Shown in pieces: positions 42,932 through 51,798 of a DNA stretch of 64,000 nucleotides. The stretch spans positions 124,001 through 188,000 of the forward strand of contig NZ_JBHUGH010000009.1 in the NCBI RefSeq assembly GCF_042681825.1. Reading direction: 5' to 3'. Position 1 is the stretch's first letter. Each line of letters starts with the position of its first letter. The stretch comes from Halodurantibacterium flavum (GTDB taxonomy: Bacteria; Pseudomonadota; Alphaproteobacteria; Rhodobacterales; Rhodobacteraceae). The notes under the pieces were generated by a model. That model saw only the letters and a list, made by a program, of their open reading frames with translations. It was not told where the DNA came from and did no database searches. Made by a program: the position numbers and the translations under genes.

Positions 42932-44161
42932 TCAATCGTTATATTTGCTGAAGGCCAGGGTGGCGTTGGTGCCGCCAAAGCCGAAACTGTTGGAAAGCAC
43001 GGTGTCCAGTTCGACATTCTCGCGCAGCGTGGTCACGATTTCCTCGGGGCGGAGCGCGGGGTCAAGCTCGGTCACGTTGGCCGAGGCCGAGATGAACCCG
43101 CCCTGCATCATCAGAAGCGAATAGATCGCCTCATGCACGCCGGTTGCGCCCAGGCTGTGCCCGGTCAGCGATTTGGTGGAGCTTACGGGCGGCGTCGCCC
43201 CCTCGCCAAAGACCCGGCGGACCGCCTCGATCTCGGTCACGTCGCCTGCGGGGGTCGAGGTGCCGTGGGCGTTGATGTAATCGACGCGGCGGCCTTCCGG
43301 CAGCGTCGCCACCGCGAGCCGCATCGAACGTTCGCCGCCCTCGCCCGAAGGGGCAACCATGTCATGCCCGTCCGAGGTCGCGCCATAGCCCGTGACCTCG
43401 GCATAGATCTTGGCGCCGCGCGCGCGGGCATGTTCCAGTTCCTCAAGCACCAGAACGCCTCCGCCGCCGGCGATCACGAACCCGTCCCGGGTGGCGTCAT
43501 AGGGGCGGCTGGCGGTTTCGGGGCTGTCGTTGTATTTCGAGGACATCGCGCCCATCGCATCGAAAAGGCAGGACAGCGTCCAGTCCAGTTCCTCGCCGCC
43601 GCCGGCAAAGACGACGTCCTGCTTGCCCAGCTGGATCTGTTCGACCCCGTTGCCGATGCAATGCGCGCTGGTCGAACAGGCCGAGGTGATCGAATAGTTC
43701 ACGCCCTTGATCCTGAAGGGGGTGGCCAGGCAGGCCGAGTTCGTGGACGACATGCAGCGCGTGACCATGAAGGGGCCCATCCGTTTCGGCGCGCCCTTTT
43801 CGATCACGATCTGATGCGCCTGAAAGAAGTTGGATGTCGAAGGCCCGCCCGACCCCATGATCAGGCCCGTGCGTTCGTTCGAGACGTCCTTTTCCTCCAG
43901 CCCGCTGTCGGCGATGGCCTGTTCCATGGCGATGAAGTTATAGGCCGCGCCCGGCCCCATGAAGCGCAGGTTGCGCTTGTCGATGTGATCCTCGAGCGTG
44001 ATCCGGGGCATCCCGTGGACCTGGCTGCGGAACCCGTGTTCCGCATATTCCGGCGCAAAGACGATGCCGGACCGGCCCGCCCGCAGCGAGGCTTCGACCT
44101 CTGCCGCGTTGTTGCCGATGGGAGAGACGATGCCGATGCCGGTGACGACGACGCGACGCAT
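42932..44161 (-). CDS. fabB: 3-oxoacyl-ACP synthase I
   Basis: Elongates acyl-ACPs and is essential for unsaturated fatty acids. A 409-aa KAS enzyme: the nucleophile cysteine in SACSTSAHCIGNG, and the two histidines in NAHGTSTPAGD and SLTGHSLGATG. It is linked to fabA (21 bp gap), the FabA/FabB anaerobic-type route to cis-vaccenate. The N-terminus RRVVVTGIGIVSPIG is canonical. Confidence 0.97.
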   Translation of the reverse strand: MRRVVVTGIGIVSPIGNNAAEVEASLRAGRSGIVFAPEYAEHGFRSQVHGMPRITLEDHIDKRNLRFMGPGAAYNFIAMEQAIADSGLEEKDVSNERTGLIMGSGGPSTSNFFQAHQIVIEKGAPKRMGPFMVTRCMSSTNSACLATPFRIKGVNYSITSACSTSAHCIGNGVEQIQLGKQDVVFAGGGEELDWTLSCLFDAMGAMSSKYNDSPETASRPYDATRDGFVIAGGGGVLVLEELEHARARGAKIYAEVTGYGATSDGHDMVAPSGEGGERSMRLAVATLPEGRRVDYINAHGTSTPAGDVTEIEAVRRVFGEGATPPVSSTKSLTGHSLGATGVHEAIYSLLMMQGGFISASANVTELDPALRPEEIVTTLRENVELDTVLSNSFGFGGTNATLAFSKYND

Positions 44162-44182
44162 TGGGCAGATCCTTTCGTTTCG

Positions 44183-44692
44183 TCAGCTCTCGGAGAGAGC
44201 GACCTTCATGTCCTTGACCTGATAGATGACCTCGCCATCCGCCTCGACGCGGCCATCGGCCACGCCCATGGTCAGGCGGCGGGTCTGCACGGCCTTGGTG
44301 AAATCGACGTAGTAGCGCAGCATCTTGCGGTCGGGGCGGACCATGCCGGTCAGCTTGACCTCACCCACACCCAGGGCATAGCCGCGCCCCTGCCAGCCGC
44401 GCCAGCCGAGGTTGAAGCCCGTCAGCTGCCAGAGCCCGTCGAGGCCGAGGCAGCCGGGCATGATCGGGTTGCCGGGAAAATGGCAGGAAAAGAACCACAG
44501 ATCAGGGTGGATATCGAATTCCGCGACCACATGGCCTTTGCCATGTTCGCCGCCATCGGCCGAGATGTCGGTGATCCGGTCCATCATCAGCATCGGCGGC
44601 TCGGGCAGTTGGGCATTGCCCGGCCCGAACAGCTCGCCTCGGGCGCATTTCAGAAGGGCGTCCTTGTCAAAGCTCGTCGGATAATCAGGCAT
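44183..44692 (-). CDS. fabA: 3-hydroxydecanoyl-ACP dehydratase/isomerase
   Basis: Dehydrates 3-hydroxydecanoyl-ACP and isomerises trans-2 to cis-3 decenoyl-ACP, introducing the double bond of unsaturated fatty acids. A 169-aa hot-dog protein: active His in FSCHFPGNPIMPG and Asp in CLGLDGLWQLTGF. It is divergent from irr over a 207-bp control region and leads fabB and fabI. This irr/fabABI order is common in alphaproteobacteria. Confidence 0.97.
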   Translation of the reverse strand: MPDYPTSFDKDALLKCARGELFGPGNAQLPEPPMLMMDRITDISADGGEHGKGHVVAEFDIHPDLWFFSCHFPGNPIMPGCLGLDGLWQLTGFNLGWRGWQGRGYALGVGEVKLTGMVRPDRKMLRYYVDFTKAVQTRRLTMGVADGRVEADGEVIYQVKDMKVALSES

Positions 44693-44854
44693 TCAGCCGC
44701 GTCCCCCATTCGTTATCTGCAAAATTCCACCTCCTCTATCATCGCGCCGCCGCGCGTGGCAAGGGCGCGGCCCCTGCGCGTTTGCGGCCCTGTGCGGGTC
44801 ACGACCGCGTCACGACGCCGTCACGTCCCGGTCACCACCCATGGGCGATATCCT

Positions 44855-44892
44855 GTTTTCATTTGAAAACCGGCCCCCCCGCGCTCTATATG
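44855..44892 (+). promoter_or_regulatory. Candidate irr promoter overlapped by a GTTTTC-N4-GAAAAC dyad
   Basis: GTTTTC (44855-44860) and GAAAAC (44865-44870) form a perfect 6-bp dyad, strikingly AT-rich for this region. TTGAAA (44863-44868) and TATATG (44887-44892), 18 bp apart, could be -35 and -10 boxes. The dyad covers the -35, as an operator would. Identity of the binding factor (perhaps an iron regulator) is inference. Confidence 0.45.
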
Positions 44893-44899
44893 GGGTAAG

Positions 44900-45352
44900 A
44901 TGAACAGGAAAGTAGCAGGCATGACTTCGGAAGCACCCTCGCCGGAAGCCACCGAACGGAGCACACGCTGGCTGGCACAGGCCGGACTGCGTCCGACCCG
45001 GCAGCGGTTGTCGCTTGCATCGCTGCTGGTAGGCGATGGACATGACCGGCATGTGACGGCCGAGAGCCTTTACGCCGCCGCCGTCGATCGCGGGGAGCAG
45101 GTGTCGCTGGCCACGGTCTACAACACGCTGCGCGCCTTCTGTTCCGCCGGGCTGATGCAAGAGGTGACGGTGGACGGGTCGAAAAGCTATTTCGACACGC
45201 GGATGGACGATCACCCCCATTTCTACTGGGAAGATTCCGCCGAGCTGACCGATGCCCCGGCGGAAGAGCTGGAGATCGCGCGCCTGCCCAAGGCGCCCCA
45301 TGGCGCCGAGATCGCGCGGGTCGACGTGGTGATCCGGCTGCGGCGCAGCTAG
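44900..45352 (+). CDS. irr: Irr, haem-responsive Fur-family iron regulator
   Basis: A 150-aa Fur-superfamily DNA-binding protein. The winged helix (LRPTRQRLSLASLL, HVTAESLYAAAVDRGEQVSLA, TVYNTLRAFCSAGL) is followed by a dimerisation domain with the Irr motif DDHPHFYWED, where the His-x-His is the haem-linked site. There are no Cys-x2-Cys zinc motifs, which separates Irr from Fur and Zur. Irr controls haem and iron genes under low iron. An ATG at 44921 (MTSEAPSP) could be the true start: the promoter seen upstream would leave the ATG at 44900 with almost no leader. Confidence 0.93.
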   Translation: MNRKVAGMTSEAPSPEATERSTRWLAQAGLRPTRQRLSLASLLVGDGHDRHVTAESLYAAAVDRGEQVSLATVYNTLRAFCSAGLMQEVTVDGSKSYFDTRMDDHPHFYWEDSAELTDAPAEELEIARLPKAPHGAEIARVDVVIRLRRS

Positions 45353-45379
45353 GCGCGCGGGCGGCCGTTCATCGCTAGT

Positions 45380-46255
45380 TCAAAACCACTGGCCCGGCTC
45401 CATGAAGCCGTGATCCATCAGTTGCTGCGACGACCAGCGGAACGGCTCTGACAGGGGCCAGCGGAAATCCGCGATCTCGGCCGCCGGGCCAGGGTTGTTA
45501 CGAAGCGACTTGGCGGCGCGGAATGACACCACGGCGGCCGTGACATTGCGGTGCCAGGCGCAGTTGATCGTATTGTATTCCTCGATGCTGAAGGTCTGGT
45601 CGGGCCGCATCCTCAGCCCTTTCTGCGCAAGGAACAGCGCCACGCGATCCAGCCGCCTGTTCAGCCAGGGCACATGTTGTTCATACCGCCAGCGCAGCCC
45701 GCCATAGATCTCGATCTGGCGGTCCTTTTCGACCCAGCCGTTATCCGGGTCCTTGCGGTTCAGCGCGTAATACCCGCCCCGGTCGAACAGCGCGCCGTCC
45801 CGGTCCACGCCGTCGGGATGCGCGGTCAGGTCGCCGGCATAGACATCGACGATGCAGGCGACCATCGCCTCGCGCCGTTCATCGAAGTGAAAGCCGATCA
45901 GGTCGCCCACGCTCCGCGTCTCGCAGAAGGGGTAGTGGAAATACTCGCTGTTGTAGCCATAGTAGAACCACACGCCCGGGGCGGCGTCGATCAGCCGGTT
46001 GAGCGTCGCGGGAACCGCGCCATCGCCATGGACCGGATGGCGGATGCCGTGGACGCGCGGCGCATGGTCCGTGGGCAGGGCCAGGTCGGGCAGGTCGAAG
46101 GGTGCCAGCACCAGCACCTGCGCAAAACCCTTGTCCAGATGATGCAGAACCGTGGGCGCCAGCCCGACCGTGTCTTCCGCGAAAATCACCGCGACCGGCC
46201 CCCGCAGGGGCGTCGCTGCCGACAGGAAATCACCGAGACTCGCGTATACCATCAT
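45380..46255 (-). CDS. Conserved-type hypothetical protein, possibly GT-A related
   Basis: A 291-aa soluble protein beginning MMVYASLGDFLSAATPLRGP. The N-terminal third (VAVIFAEDTVGLAPTVLHHL, then VLVLAPFDL) has the beta-alpha pattern of a nucleotide-sugar transferase fold, but no DxD motif is clear. The middle is unusually aromatic (WFYYGYNSEYFHYPFCETRS), followed by FHFDERREAMVACIVDVYAGD and a charged C-terminus ending GFMEPGQWF. I do not recognise a named family. It is 27 bp from irr (convergent) and divergent from miaB. The frame continues far upstream, but that part is antisense to miaB and phoH. Confidence 0.72.
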   Translation of the reverse strand: MMVYASLGDFLSAATPLRGPVAVIFAEDTVGLAPTVLHHLDKGFAQVLVLAPFDLPDLALPTDHAPRVHGIRHPVHGDGAVPATLNRLIDAAPGVWFYYGYNSEYFHYPFCETRSVGDLIGFHFDERREAMVACIVDVYAGDLTAHPDGVDRDGALFDRGGYYALNRKDPDNGWVEKDRQIEIYGGLRWRYEQHVPWLNRRLDRVALFLAQKGLRMRPDQTFSIEEYNTINCAWHRNVTAAVVSFRAAKSLRNNPGPAAEIADFRWPLSEPFRWSSQQLMDHGFMEPGQWF

Positions 46256-46348
46256 GCCCCCATTGCGGCGCGCGCAGATTTGACCAGCCGGGCGGGGTTT
46301 GCAAGCGTTGCGGCGGGTCCGGGTTTTCTGTAGACAGCCGGGCTTAGG

Positions 46349-47686
46349 ATGAAGGACCACGGGATCATGGCCGAGCCGAAGAAACTCTTTATCAAGACAT
46401 ATGGCTGTCAGATGAACGTCTATGACAGCGAGCGTATGGCCGAGGCCATGGGCGCGCAAGGCTATGTCACGACCGAGACGGCCGAAGAGGCCGACATGAT
46501 CCTGCTGAACACCTGCCACATCCGGGAAAAGGCATCCGAGAAGGTCTATTCGGAGCTTGGCCGGCTCAAACCGCTCAAGACGCTGAACCCCGATCTCAAG
46601 ATCGGCATCGCAGGCTGCGTCGCGCAGGCCGAGGGTGAAGAGATCATGCGCCGCGCCCCGGTGGTCGATCTGGTCGTGGGGCCGCAAAGCTATCATCGCC
46701 TGCCGGCGATGGAGGCGCGGGTGCGGGCAGGGGAACGCGCGCTCGATACCGATTTCCCGGCCGAGGACAAGTTCGAGCATCTGCCGAAGCGCCCCCGGCC
46801 GAACCGGGCGCCCACCGCCTTTCTGACGGTGCAGGAGGGCTGCGACAAGTTCTGCGCCTTTTGCGTGGTGCCCTATACCCGGGGGGCCGAGGTTTCGCGT
46901 CCCGCAACCCGCATCCTGACCGAGGCGCGCGATCTGGTGGAACGCGGCGTGCGCGAAATCACCCTTCTGGGTCAGAACGTGAATGCCTATCACGGAGAGG
47001 CAGCGGATGGCGGGACCTGGGGGCTGGCCCGGCTGATCCGGGAGCTTGCGGAAATCGACGGGCTGGCGCGCATCCGCTTTACCACCTCGCATCCGAACGA
47101 CATGGATGACGACCTGATCGCCGCCCATGGCGATTGCGGCAAGCTGATGCCCTATCTGCATCTGCCGGTGCAATCGGGGTCTGACCGCATCCTGAAGGCG
47201 ATGAACCGCAAGCATACGGCGGCGGATTACCTGCGCCTGATCGACCGGCTGCGCGCGGCGCGGCCCGATATTCTCTTGTCCGGGGATTTCATCGTGGGCT
47301 TTCCGGGCGAAACCGACCAGGACTTTGAAGATACGCTGTCGTTGGTACGGGCGGTGGGTTACGGGCAGGCCTATTCCTTCAAGTATTCCGCGCGGCCCGG
47401 CACGCCCGCGGCGGAAAGGGCGGGCGTTCCCACTGACGTCGCCGACGCGCGCTTGCAGGTGCTGCAGGCGCTCTTGACGCAACAGCAGCGCGAAACGCAG
47501 GACGCGATGGTCGGGCGCGAGGTCTCGGTCCTGTTCGAGAAACCCGGCCGTTTGCCGGGGCAGATGGTGGGCAAGTCGGAATATCTGCACGCCGTGCATG
47601 TGACGGGCGAGGTCGCGGTGGGCCAGATCGCGCGGGTGCGGATCACCGGGACGGCCCCGAATTCTCTGGCCGGGGCGCTGATCTGA
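46349..47686 (+). CDS. miaB: tRNA-2-methylthio-N6-isopentenyladenosine synthase
   Basis: A radical-SAM methylthiotransferase that adds a methylthio group to position 37 of tRNAs. The UPF0004 domain carries three cluster cysteines (TYGCQMNVYDSERM, NTCHIREKA, AGCVAQAEGE). The radical-SAM motif is CDKFCAFCVV, followed by PATRILTEARDLVERGVREITLLG. A C-terminal TRAM domain ends the 445-aa protein. The second ATG at 46367 (MAEPKKLFIKTYGC) is an alternative start. Confidence 0.96.
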   Translation: MKDHGIMAEPKKLFIKTYGCQMNVYDSERMAEAMGAQGYVTTETAEEADMILLNTCHIREKASEKVYSELGRLKPLKTLNPDLKIGIAGCVAQAEGEEIMRRAPVVDLVVGPQSYHRLPAMEARVRAGERALDTDFPAEDKFEHLPKRPRPNRAPTAFLTVQEGCDKFCAFCVVPYTRGAEVSRPATRILTEARDLVERGVREITLLGQNVNAYHGEAADGGTWGLARLIRELAEIDGLARIRFTTSHPNDMDDDLIAAHGDCGKLMPYLHLPVQSGSDRILKAMNRKHTAADYLRLIDRLRAARPDILLSGDFIVGFPGETDQDFEDTLSLVRAVGYGQAYSFKYSARPGTPAAERAGVPTDVADARLQVLQALLTQQQRETQDAMVGREVSVLFEKPGRLPGQMVGKSEYLHAVHVTGEVAVGQIARVRITGTAPNSLAGALI

Positions 47687-47818
47687 TCCGGTGACCGTTG
47701 CCTGATCGCAAGGCCTTGCGCGGAATTCGATCAAAATGCCCTGACCCGAGAATGTTTGCTTGCCTTCAACCCCCGCGCACCCCACCTTTGGGACAGGCAT
47801 CTGCAAAAGGAGTCGTTC

Positions 47819-48835
47819 TTGGGCATCAGCGCGCTGACACCCCCGCCCCGGCCGGAAGATACTGCGGAAACCCTTCTCGAATTCGCGGATAACCGTCTTC
47901 TGATCGACCTCTGCGGCGAATATGACCGCAATATCGCGCTGATCGAGGAACGAACCGGCGTCAATATCCTGAGGCGTGGCAACCGCCTTTCCGTGATGGG
48001 CGAACATGGCCCCAGGATGCAGGCCGCCATGGTGCTCGAGGCGCTCTATTCCCGGCTTGAGGAAGGGCGCGGGTTCGAGCAGGGCGATATCGAGGCGATC
48101 CTGCGCATGGGCAGCGTCCCGGCGCCCGTCGGTGGTGGCGAACAGCTGGAGATGTTCAACGGCGCCAGGTTCGAGCTGCGCACCCGCAAGAAGGTGATCG
48201 AGCCGCGCACCGAGGCGCAGAAAGCCTATGTGCAGCAGCTTTTCACCAATGAAATGGCCTTTGGCATCGGGCCTGCGGGCACGGGCAAAACCTATCTTGC
48301 CGTTGCGGTCGGCGTGACGATGTTCCTTGGCGGGCATGTGGACCGGATCATCCTGTCGCGCCCGGCGGTCGAGGCGGGCGAACGTCTCGGCTTTCTGCCC
48401 GGCGACATGAAGGAAAAGGTCGACCCCTACATGCAGCCGCTTTACGACGCGCTGAACGACTTCCTGCCGGCCAAGCAGACCCAGAAGCTCTTTGAGGAAA
48501 AGCGGATCGAGATCGCGCCGCTGGCCTTCATGCGGGGGCGGACGCTGGCCAATGCCTTTGTCGTGCTGGATGAGGCGCAGAACGCCACGGCGATGCAGAT
48601 GAAGATGTTCCTGACCCGTCTGGGCGAGGGCAGCCGCATGGTCATCACCGGCGACCGGACCCAGATCGACCTGCCGCGCGGGGTGAATTCCGGCCTTGCC
48701 GAGGCCGAGCGCATCCTCAAGGGCGTCAAGGGCATTTCGTTCAACTACTTCACTGCCAAGGATGTGGTGCGGCATCCGCTTGTGGCGCGCATCATCGAAG
48801 CGTATGAGCGCGAGGATGACGCATCACCTGGTTGA
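47819..48835 (+). CDS. phoH: PhoH-family ATPase
   Basis: A 338-aa P-loop protein thought to act in RNA metabolism with YbeY. A KH-like N-terminal part precedes Walker A FGIGPAGTGKTYLAVAVG and Walker B FVVLDEAQNATAMQMKMFL; ITGDRTQIDLPRGV is also conserved. The start is the TTG at 47819: it follows AAAAGGAG (47804-47811) at ideal distance, and no ATG fits. It overlaps ybeY by 20 bases. Confidence 0.94.
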   Translation: MGISALTPPPRPEDTAETLLEFADNRLLIDLCGEYDRNIALIEERTGVNILRRGNRLSVMGEHGPRMQAAMVLEALYSRLEEGRGFEQGDIEAILRMGSVPAPVGGGEQLEMFNGARFELRTRKKVIEPRTEAQKAYVQQLFTNEMAFGIGPAGTGKTYLAVAVGVTMFLGGHVDRIILSRPAVEAGERLGFLPGDMKEKVDPYMQPLYDALNDFLPAKQTQKLFEEKRIEIAPLAFMRGRTLANAFVVLDEAQNATAMQMKMFLTRLGEGSRMVITGDRTQIDLPRGVNSGLAEAERILKGVKGISFNYFTAKDVVRHPLVARIIEAYEREDDASPG

Positions 48836-49385
48836 CACGCTGATCGAGGATTCCCGCTGGGAGGAATTCGGCCTTGCGCCGCTTGCCGAAAGGGCGGCGC
48901 GGGCGGCGCTGGGGCATCTGGCGCTTGACCCCGCGGGCTATGAGATCAGCCTTCTGGCCTGCGACGACCGGCGGATTGCCGAACTGAACGGCGATTTCCG
49001 CGACAAGCCGCTGCCGACCAACGTGCTGTCCTGGCCATCGGAGGAGCGTGGGGCGGCGCCCGGGGCGCATCCCGATCTGCCAGAGGGCGATCCGGACATG
49101 CCCGAGGAACTGGGCAATATCGCGATCGCCTGGGAAACCTGCGCCCGCGAGGCCGTGGAACAGGACAAGCCGATGGCCGACCATGTCACGCATCTTCTGG
49201 TGCATGGCGTGCTGCATCTCTTCGGATACGATCATATTCTGGACAGCGATGCCGAACTGATGGAACGGCTGGAGGTCGAGATACTTGCAGGGCTGGGGGT
49301 TGCCGACCCATATGGGGAGGCGACCGCAGGAATGACGCGGACGGATCAGGTAAACACGGAAAGGAACGATGGGCGAATCGGCTGA
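48816..49385 (+). CDS. ybeY: Endoribonuclease YbeY (rRNA maturation)
   Basis: A 189-aa metalloprotease-like nuclease needed for 16S rRNA 3' processing and ribosome quality control. The zinc motif H-x3-H-x5-H is in LLVHGVLHLFGYDHI. The N-terminal half contains ELNGDFRDKPLPTNVLSWPS, diagnostic of YbeY. The ATG at 48816 begins MTHHLVDTLIED inside the phoH end, so the two are translationally coupled. Its end overlaps corC by 17 bases. Confidence 0.95.
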   Translation: MTHHLVDTLIEDSRWEEFGLAPLAERAARAALGHLALDPAGYEISLLACDDRRIAELNGDFRDKPLPTNVLSWPSEERGAAPGAHPDLPEGDPDMPEELGNIAIAWETCAREAVEQDKPMADHVTHLLVHGVLHLFGYDHILDSDAELMERLEVEILAGLGVADPYGEATAGMTRTDQVNTERNDGRIG

Positions 49386-50235
49386 CGGTTCTAGGGCGGC
49401 GCAGGGCGCGCCGGACCAGAACGAGGGCGCGGAACAGGGCCGGGGCTTTTTTGGCCGGCTGCTCGGCGCGCTCAAGGATGAGGATGAGGCCGAAGAGCCT
49501 CCGCCTCGGGCGAATGGGGTGGCCTTGCCGGGGATGAACAATCTGGCGGGGATGCGGGTCGAGGATATCTCGGTCCCCAAGGTGGAAATCACCGCCGTCC
49601 CCGAGGATGTCACCCGCGAACGGCTGGTCGAGGTGTTCCGCGAGAGCGGATTTTCCCGGCTGCCCGTCTATCGCGATACGCTCGACCATCCGCTGGGGCT
49701 TGTGCTCCTCAAGGATTTCGCGCTGCAGCACGGGTTCAACAGCGGCGGGCGGTTCAGCCTGCGGCGCCTGTTGCGGCCAGTGTTGTTCGTGCCGCCCTCG
49801 ATGCCGCTCGCCGTGCTTTTGCAGAAGATGCAGAGCGAACGGACGCATATGGCGCTGGTGATCGACGAATATGGCGGTGTGGACGGTCTCGTGACCATCG
49901 AGGACGTGATCGAACAGGTCATCGGCGAGATCGACGACGAACACGATACCGCCGAGGGCGGCATGTGGTCGCTGGAAAAGCCCGGCGTCTATATCGCGCA
50001 ATCCCGCGCGCCCCTGGATGAGTTCGAGCAGGAAATCGGCTTTCGCCTTGTCGAGGACGAGGAGGAAGAGGTCGATACGCTGGGCGGGCTGGTCTTTGTC
50101 CTCTCGGGCCGGGTGCCCGCGCGCGGCGAGGTCATTCCCCATGAAAGCGGTGCCGAGTTCGAGGTGATCGACGCCGATCCCCGTCGGATCAAGCGGCTGC
50201 GGGTGCGGATGCCCGAAGCGGTCGCGGCGCGCTAG
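49369..50235 (+). CDS. CorC/HlyC-type CBS-domain protein
   Basis: A 288-aa cytosolic protein. A low-complexity N-terminal region (residues 1-50) precedes two CBS domains (MRVEDISVPKVEITAV and MALVIDEYGGVDGLVTIEDVIEQV) and a C-terminal CorC_HlyC domain (LDEFEQEIGFRL, VDTLGGLVFVLSGRVPARGE). There is no DUF21 membrane part. Members have been linked to Mg/Co efflux and to haemolysin-like genes, but the mechanism is unproven. It lies in phoH-ybeY-corC-lnt, a standard proteobacterial operon. Confidence 0.93.
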   Translation: MGESADGSRAAQGAPDQNEGAEQGRGFFGRLLGALKDEDEAEEPPPRANGVALPGMNNLAGMRVEDISVPKVEITAVPEDVTRERLVEVFRESGFSRLPVYRDTLDHPLGLVLLKDFALQHGFNSGGRFSLRRLLRPVLFVPPSMPLAVLLQKMQSERTHMALVIDEYGGVDGLVTIEDVIEQVIGEIDDEHDTAEGGMWSLEKPGVYIAQSRAPLDEFEQEIGFRLVEDEEEEVDTLGGLVFVLSGRVPARGEVIPHESGAEFEVIDADPRRIKRLRVRMPEAVAAR

Positions 50236-50236
50236 G

Positions 50237-51709
50237 GTGGCGTTGCGGGCGTCCTGGTCCGGCCTCCGGCCGGTGGCGGCGGCTGCCGGGCTGGGTGCCG
50301 CGATGGCCCTTGGACAGGCGCCCTGGGGATTGTGGTTCGTGGCGCTGCCGGCGCTGGTCCTGCTGTTCCGCCTGTTGCAGGGGCGCGGAGCCGGTCAGGC
50401 CGCGTTCCTGGGCTGGTTCGCCGGCGCGGGCTATTTCGGCGCGGGCATGTTCTGGATCGTCGAGCCGTTTCTGGTGGATGCGCCGCGTCACGGCTGGATG
50501 GCGCCCTTTGCGCTTTTGTTCCTGTCATTCGGTCTCGCGCTGTTCTGGGCCGCTGCGGCATGGGGCGGCACGCGGATCGGCGGCAGGTTCGGGGCGCTTG
50601 GGCTGGCACTCGCCTTTGCCGCCTCCGATCTCGCGCGGGGCTATGTGCTGACCGGTTTTCCATGGGCGCTGATCGGGCATATCTGGATCGACACGCCCGT
50701 GGCGCAGGCCGCGGCGTTGGTCGGGCCGGTCGGGCTGACGCTGGCTGCGGCGCTTCTTGCGGCGCTGGCCATGGCGCGCGCAGGGGGGATGGTCGCGGCG
50801 GTCCTGCTGCTGGGGGTGATCTGGGGCGGTGGCGCCTGGCGTCTGGCGCAGCCTGACCCTGCGCCGCAGCCCATGACGGTGCGGATCATCCAGCCCAACG
50901 CCGCGCAGCATCTCAAATGGGACCCGGAGATGTCGGCGCTCTTTTTCCGCCGTCAGCTTGACATGAGCAGCGCCGAACCCGCCCCGGACCTGATCGTCTG
51001 GCCGGAAACCGCGGTGAACTTCCTGCTGGAGGAACAGGTCGGACTCGACCTGATCGCGGGGGCGGCGCGGGGCGTGCCCGTGGCGCTTGGCATCCAGCGG
51101 CTGGAGGGGCGGCGGTTCTACAACAGCCTTGCCGTGATCGACCCGGAGGCACGGGTTCAGGCGCTTTATGACAAGCATCACCTCGTGCCCTTCGGCGAGT
51201 ATTTCCCGCTTGGGGATCTGGCGGCGCGGTTCGGCCTGCATGGCTTTGCGTCGCAGCAGGGGCAGGGCTATTCCTCGGGGCCGGGGCCAGCGGTGCTCGA
51301 TCTGGGGCCGTTGGGGCGCGTCCTGCCGCTGATCTGCTATGAGGCGGTCTTTCCCCAGGATCTGAACGGCGCGCCGGAACGGGCCGACTGGATCCTGCAG
51401 GCGACCAACGATGCGTGGTTCGGGCAGATGGTCGGACCCTATCAGCATCTGGCGCAGGCCCGGCTGCGCGCGATCGAACAGGGTCTGCCGCTGATCCGGG
51501 CGGCGAATACCGGCGTCTCGGCCGTGATCGATGCGCGGGGGCGGGTGCGCGACTCGCTGCTGCTCGATACGCATGGCTACATGGACGCACGGATGCCGGG
51601 TGCGTTGGCCCAGCCATTCTATGCGCGCACCGGCGATCTGCCGCTTGCGGTCCTGATCGGCGCGGGGCTTGTCATCCTTCTGCTAACCGGGCGGCGAAAG
51701 GCCAGTTGA
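50237..51709 (+). CDS. lnt: Apolipoprotein N-acyltransferase
   Basis: Adds the third acyl chain to the N-terminal cysteine of lipoproteins at the periplasmic face of the inner membrane. A 490-aa protein with about seven N-terminal helices, then a nitrilase-like domain. The triad is visible: Glu near 256 in VWPETAVNFLL, Lys near 314 in YDKHHLVPFGEYFP and Cys near 367 in LICYEAVFPQ. The GTG start at 50237 comes one base after the corC stop. Confidence 0.96.
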   Translation: MALRASWSGLRPVAAAAGLGAAMALGQAPWGLWFVALPALVLLFRLLQGRGAGQAAFLGWFAGAGYFGAGMFWIVEPFLVDAPRHGWMAPFALLFLSFGLALFWAAAAWGGTRIGGRFGALGLALAFAASDLARGYVLTGFPWALIGHIWIDTPVAQAAALVGPVGLTLAAALLAALAMARAGGMVAAVLLLGVIWGGGAWRLAQPDPAPQPMTVRIIQPNAAQHLKWDPEMSALFFRRQLDMSSAEPAPDLIVWPETAVNFLLEEQVGLDLIAGAARGVPVALGIQRLEGRRFYNSLAVIDPEARVQALYDKHHLVPFGEYFPLGDLAARFGLHGFASQQGQGYSSGPGPAVLDLGPLGRVLPLICYEAVFPQDLNGAPERADWILQATNDAWFGQMVGPYQHLAQARLRAIEQGLPLIRAANTGVSAVIDARGRVRDSLLLDTHGYMDARMPGALAQPFYARTGDLPLAVLIGAGLVILLLTGRRKAS

Positions 51710-51744
51710 CCCGCTGCACCGCCCGGGATAGGTGGGCGGATCAC

Positions 51745-51792
51745 CCGTCACAACGGCTTCCTGGCGTGGCGTGGTTCACCCGAATGGAGCAC
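51745..51792 (+). promoter_or_regulatory. SAM/SAH riboswitch upstream of metK
   Basis: A compact RNA in the metK leader. GTCAC (51746-51750) pairs with GTGGC (51766-51770) around AACGGCTTCCTGGC, the conserved hairpin of the SAM-SAH class. Its loop CUUCC can pair with the downstream GGAGC (51786-51790), the metK ribosome site, so ligand binding would hide the site. The class is known from Rhodobacterales upstream of metK. About 12 extra bases lie between the hairpin and GGAGCA compared with short members. Confidence 0.85.
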
Positions 51793-51798
51793 CTTCCG

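Noticed and set aside
46256..48775. Very long N-terminal extension of the 291-aa orphan (total 1131 aa)
   Set aside because: The extension is antisense to miaB and phoH and has shadow-frame composition; the ATG at 46255 is adequate.
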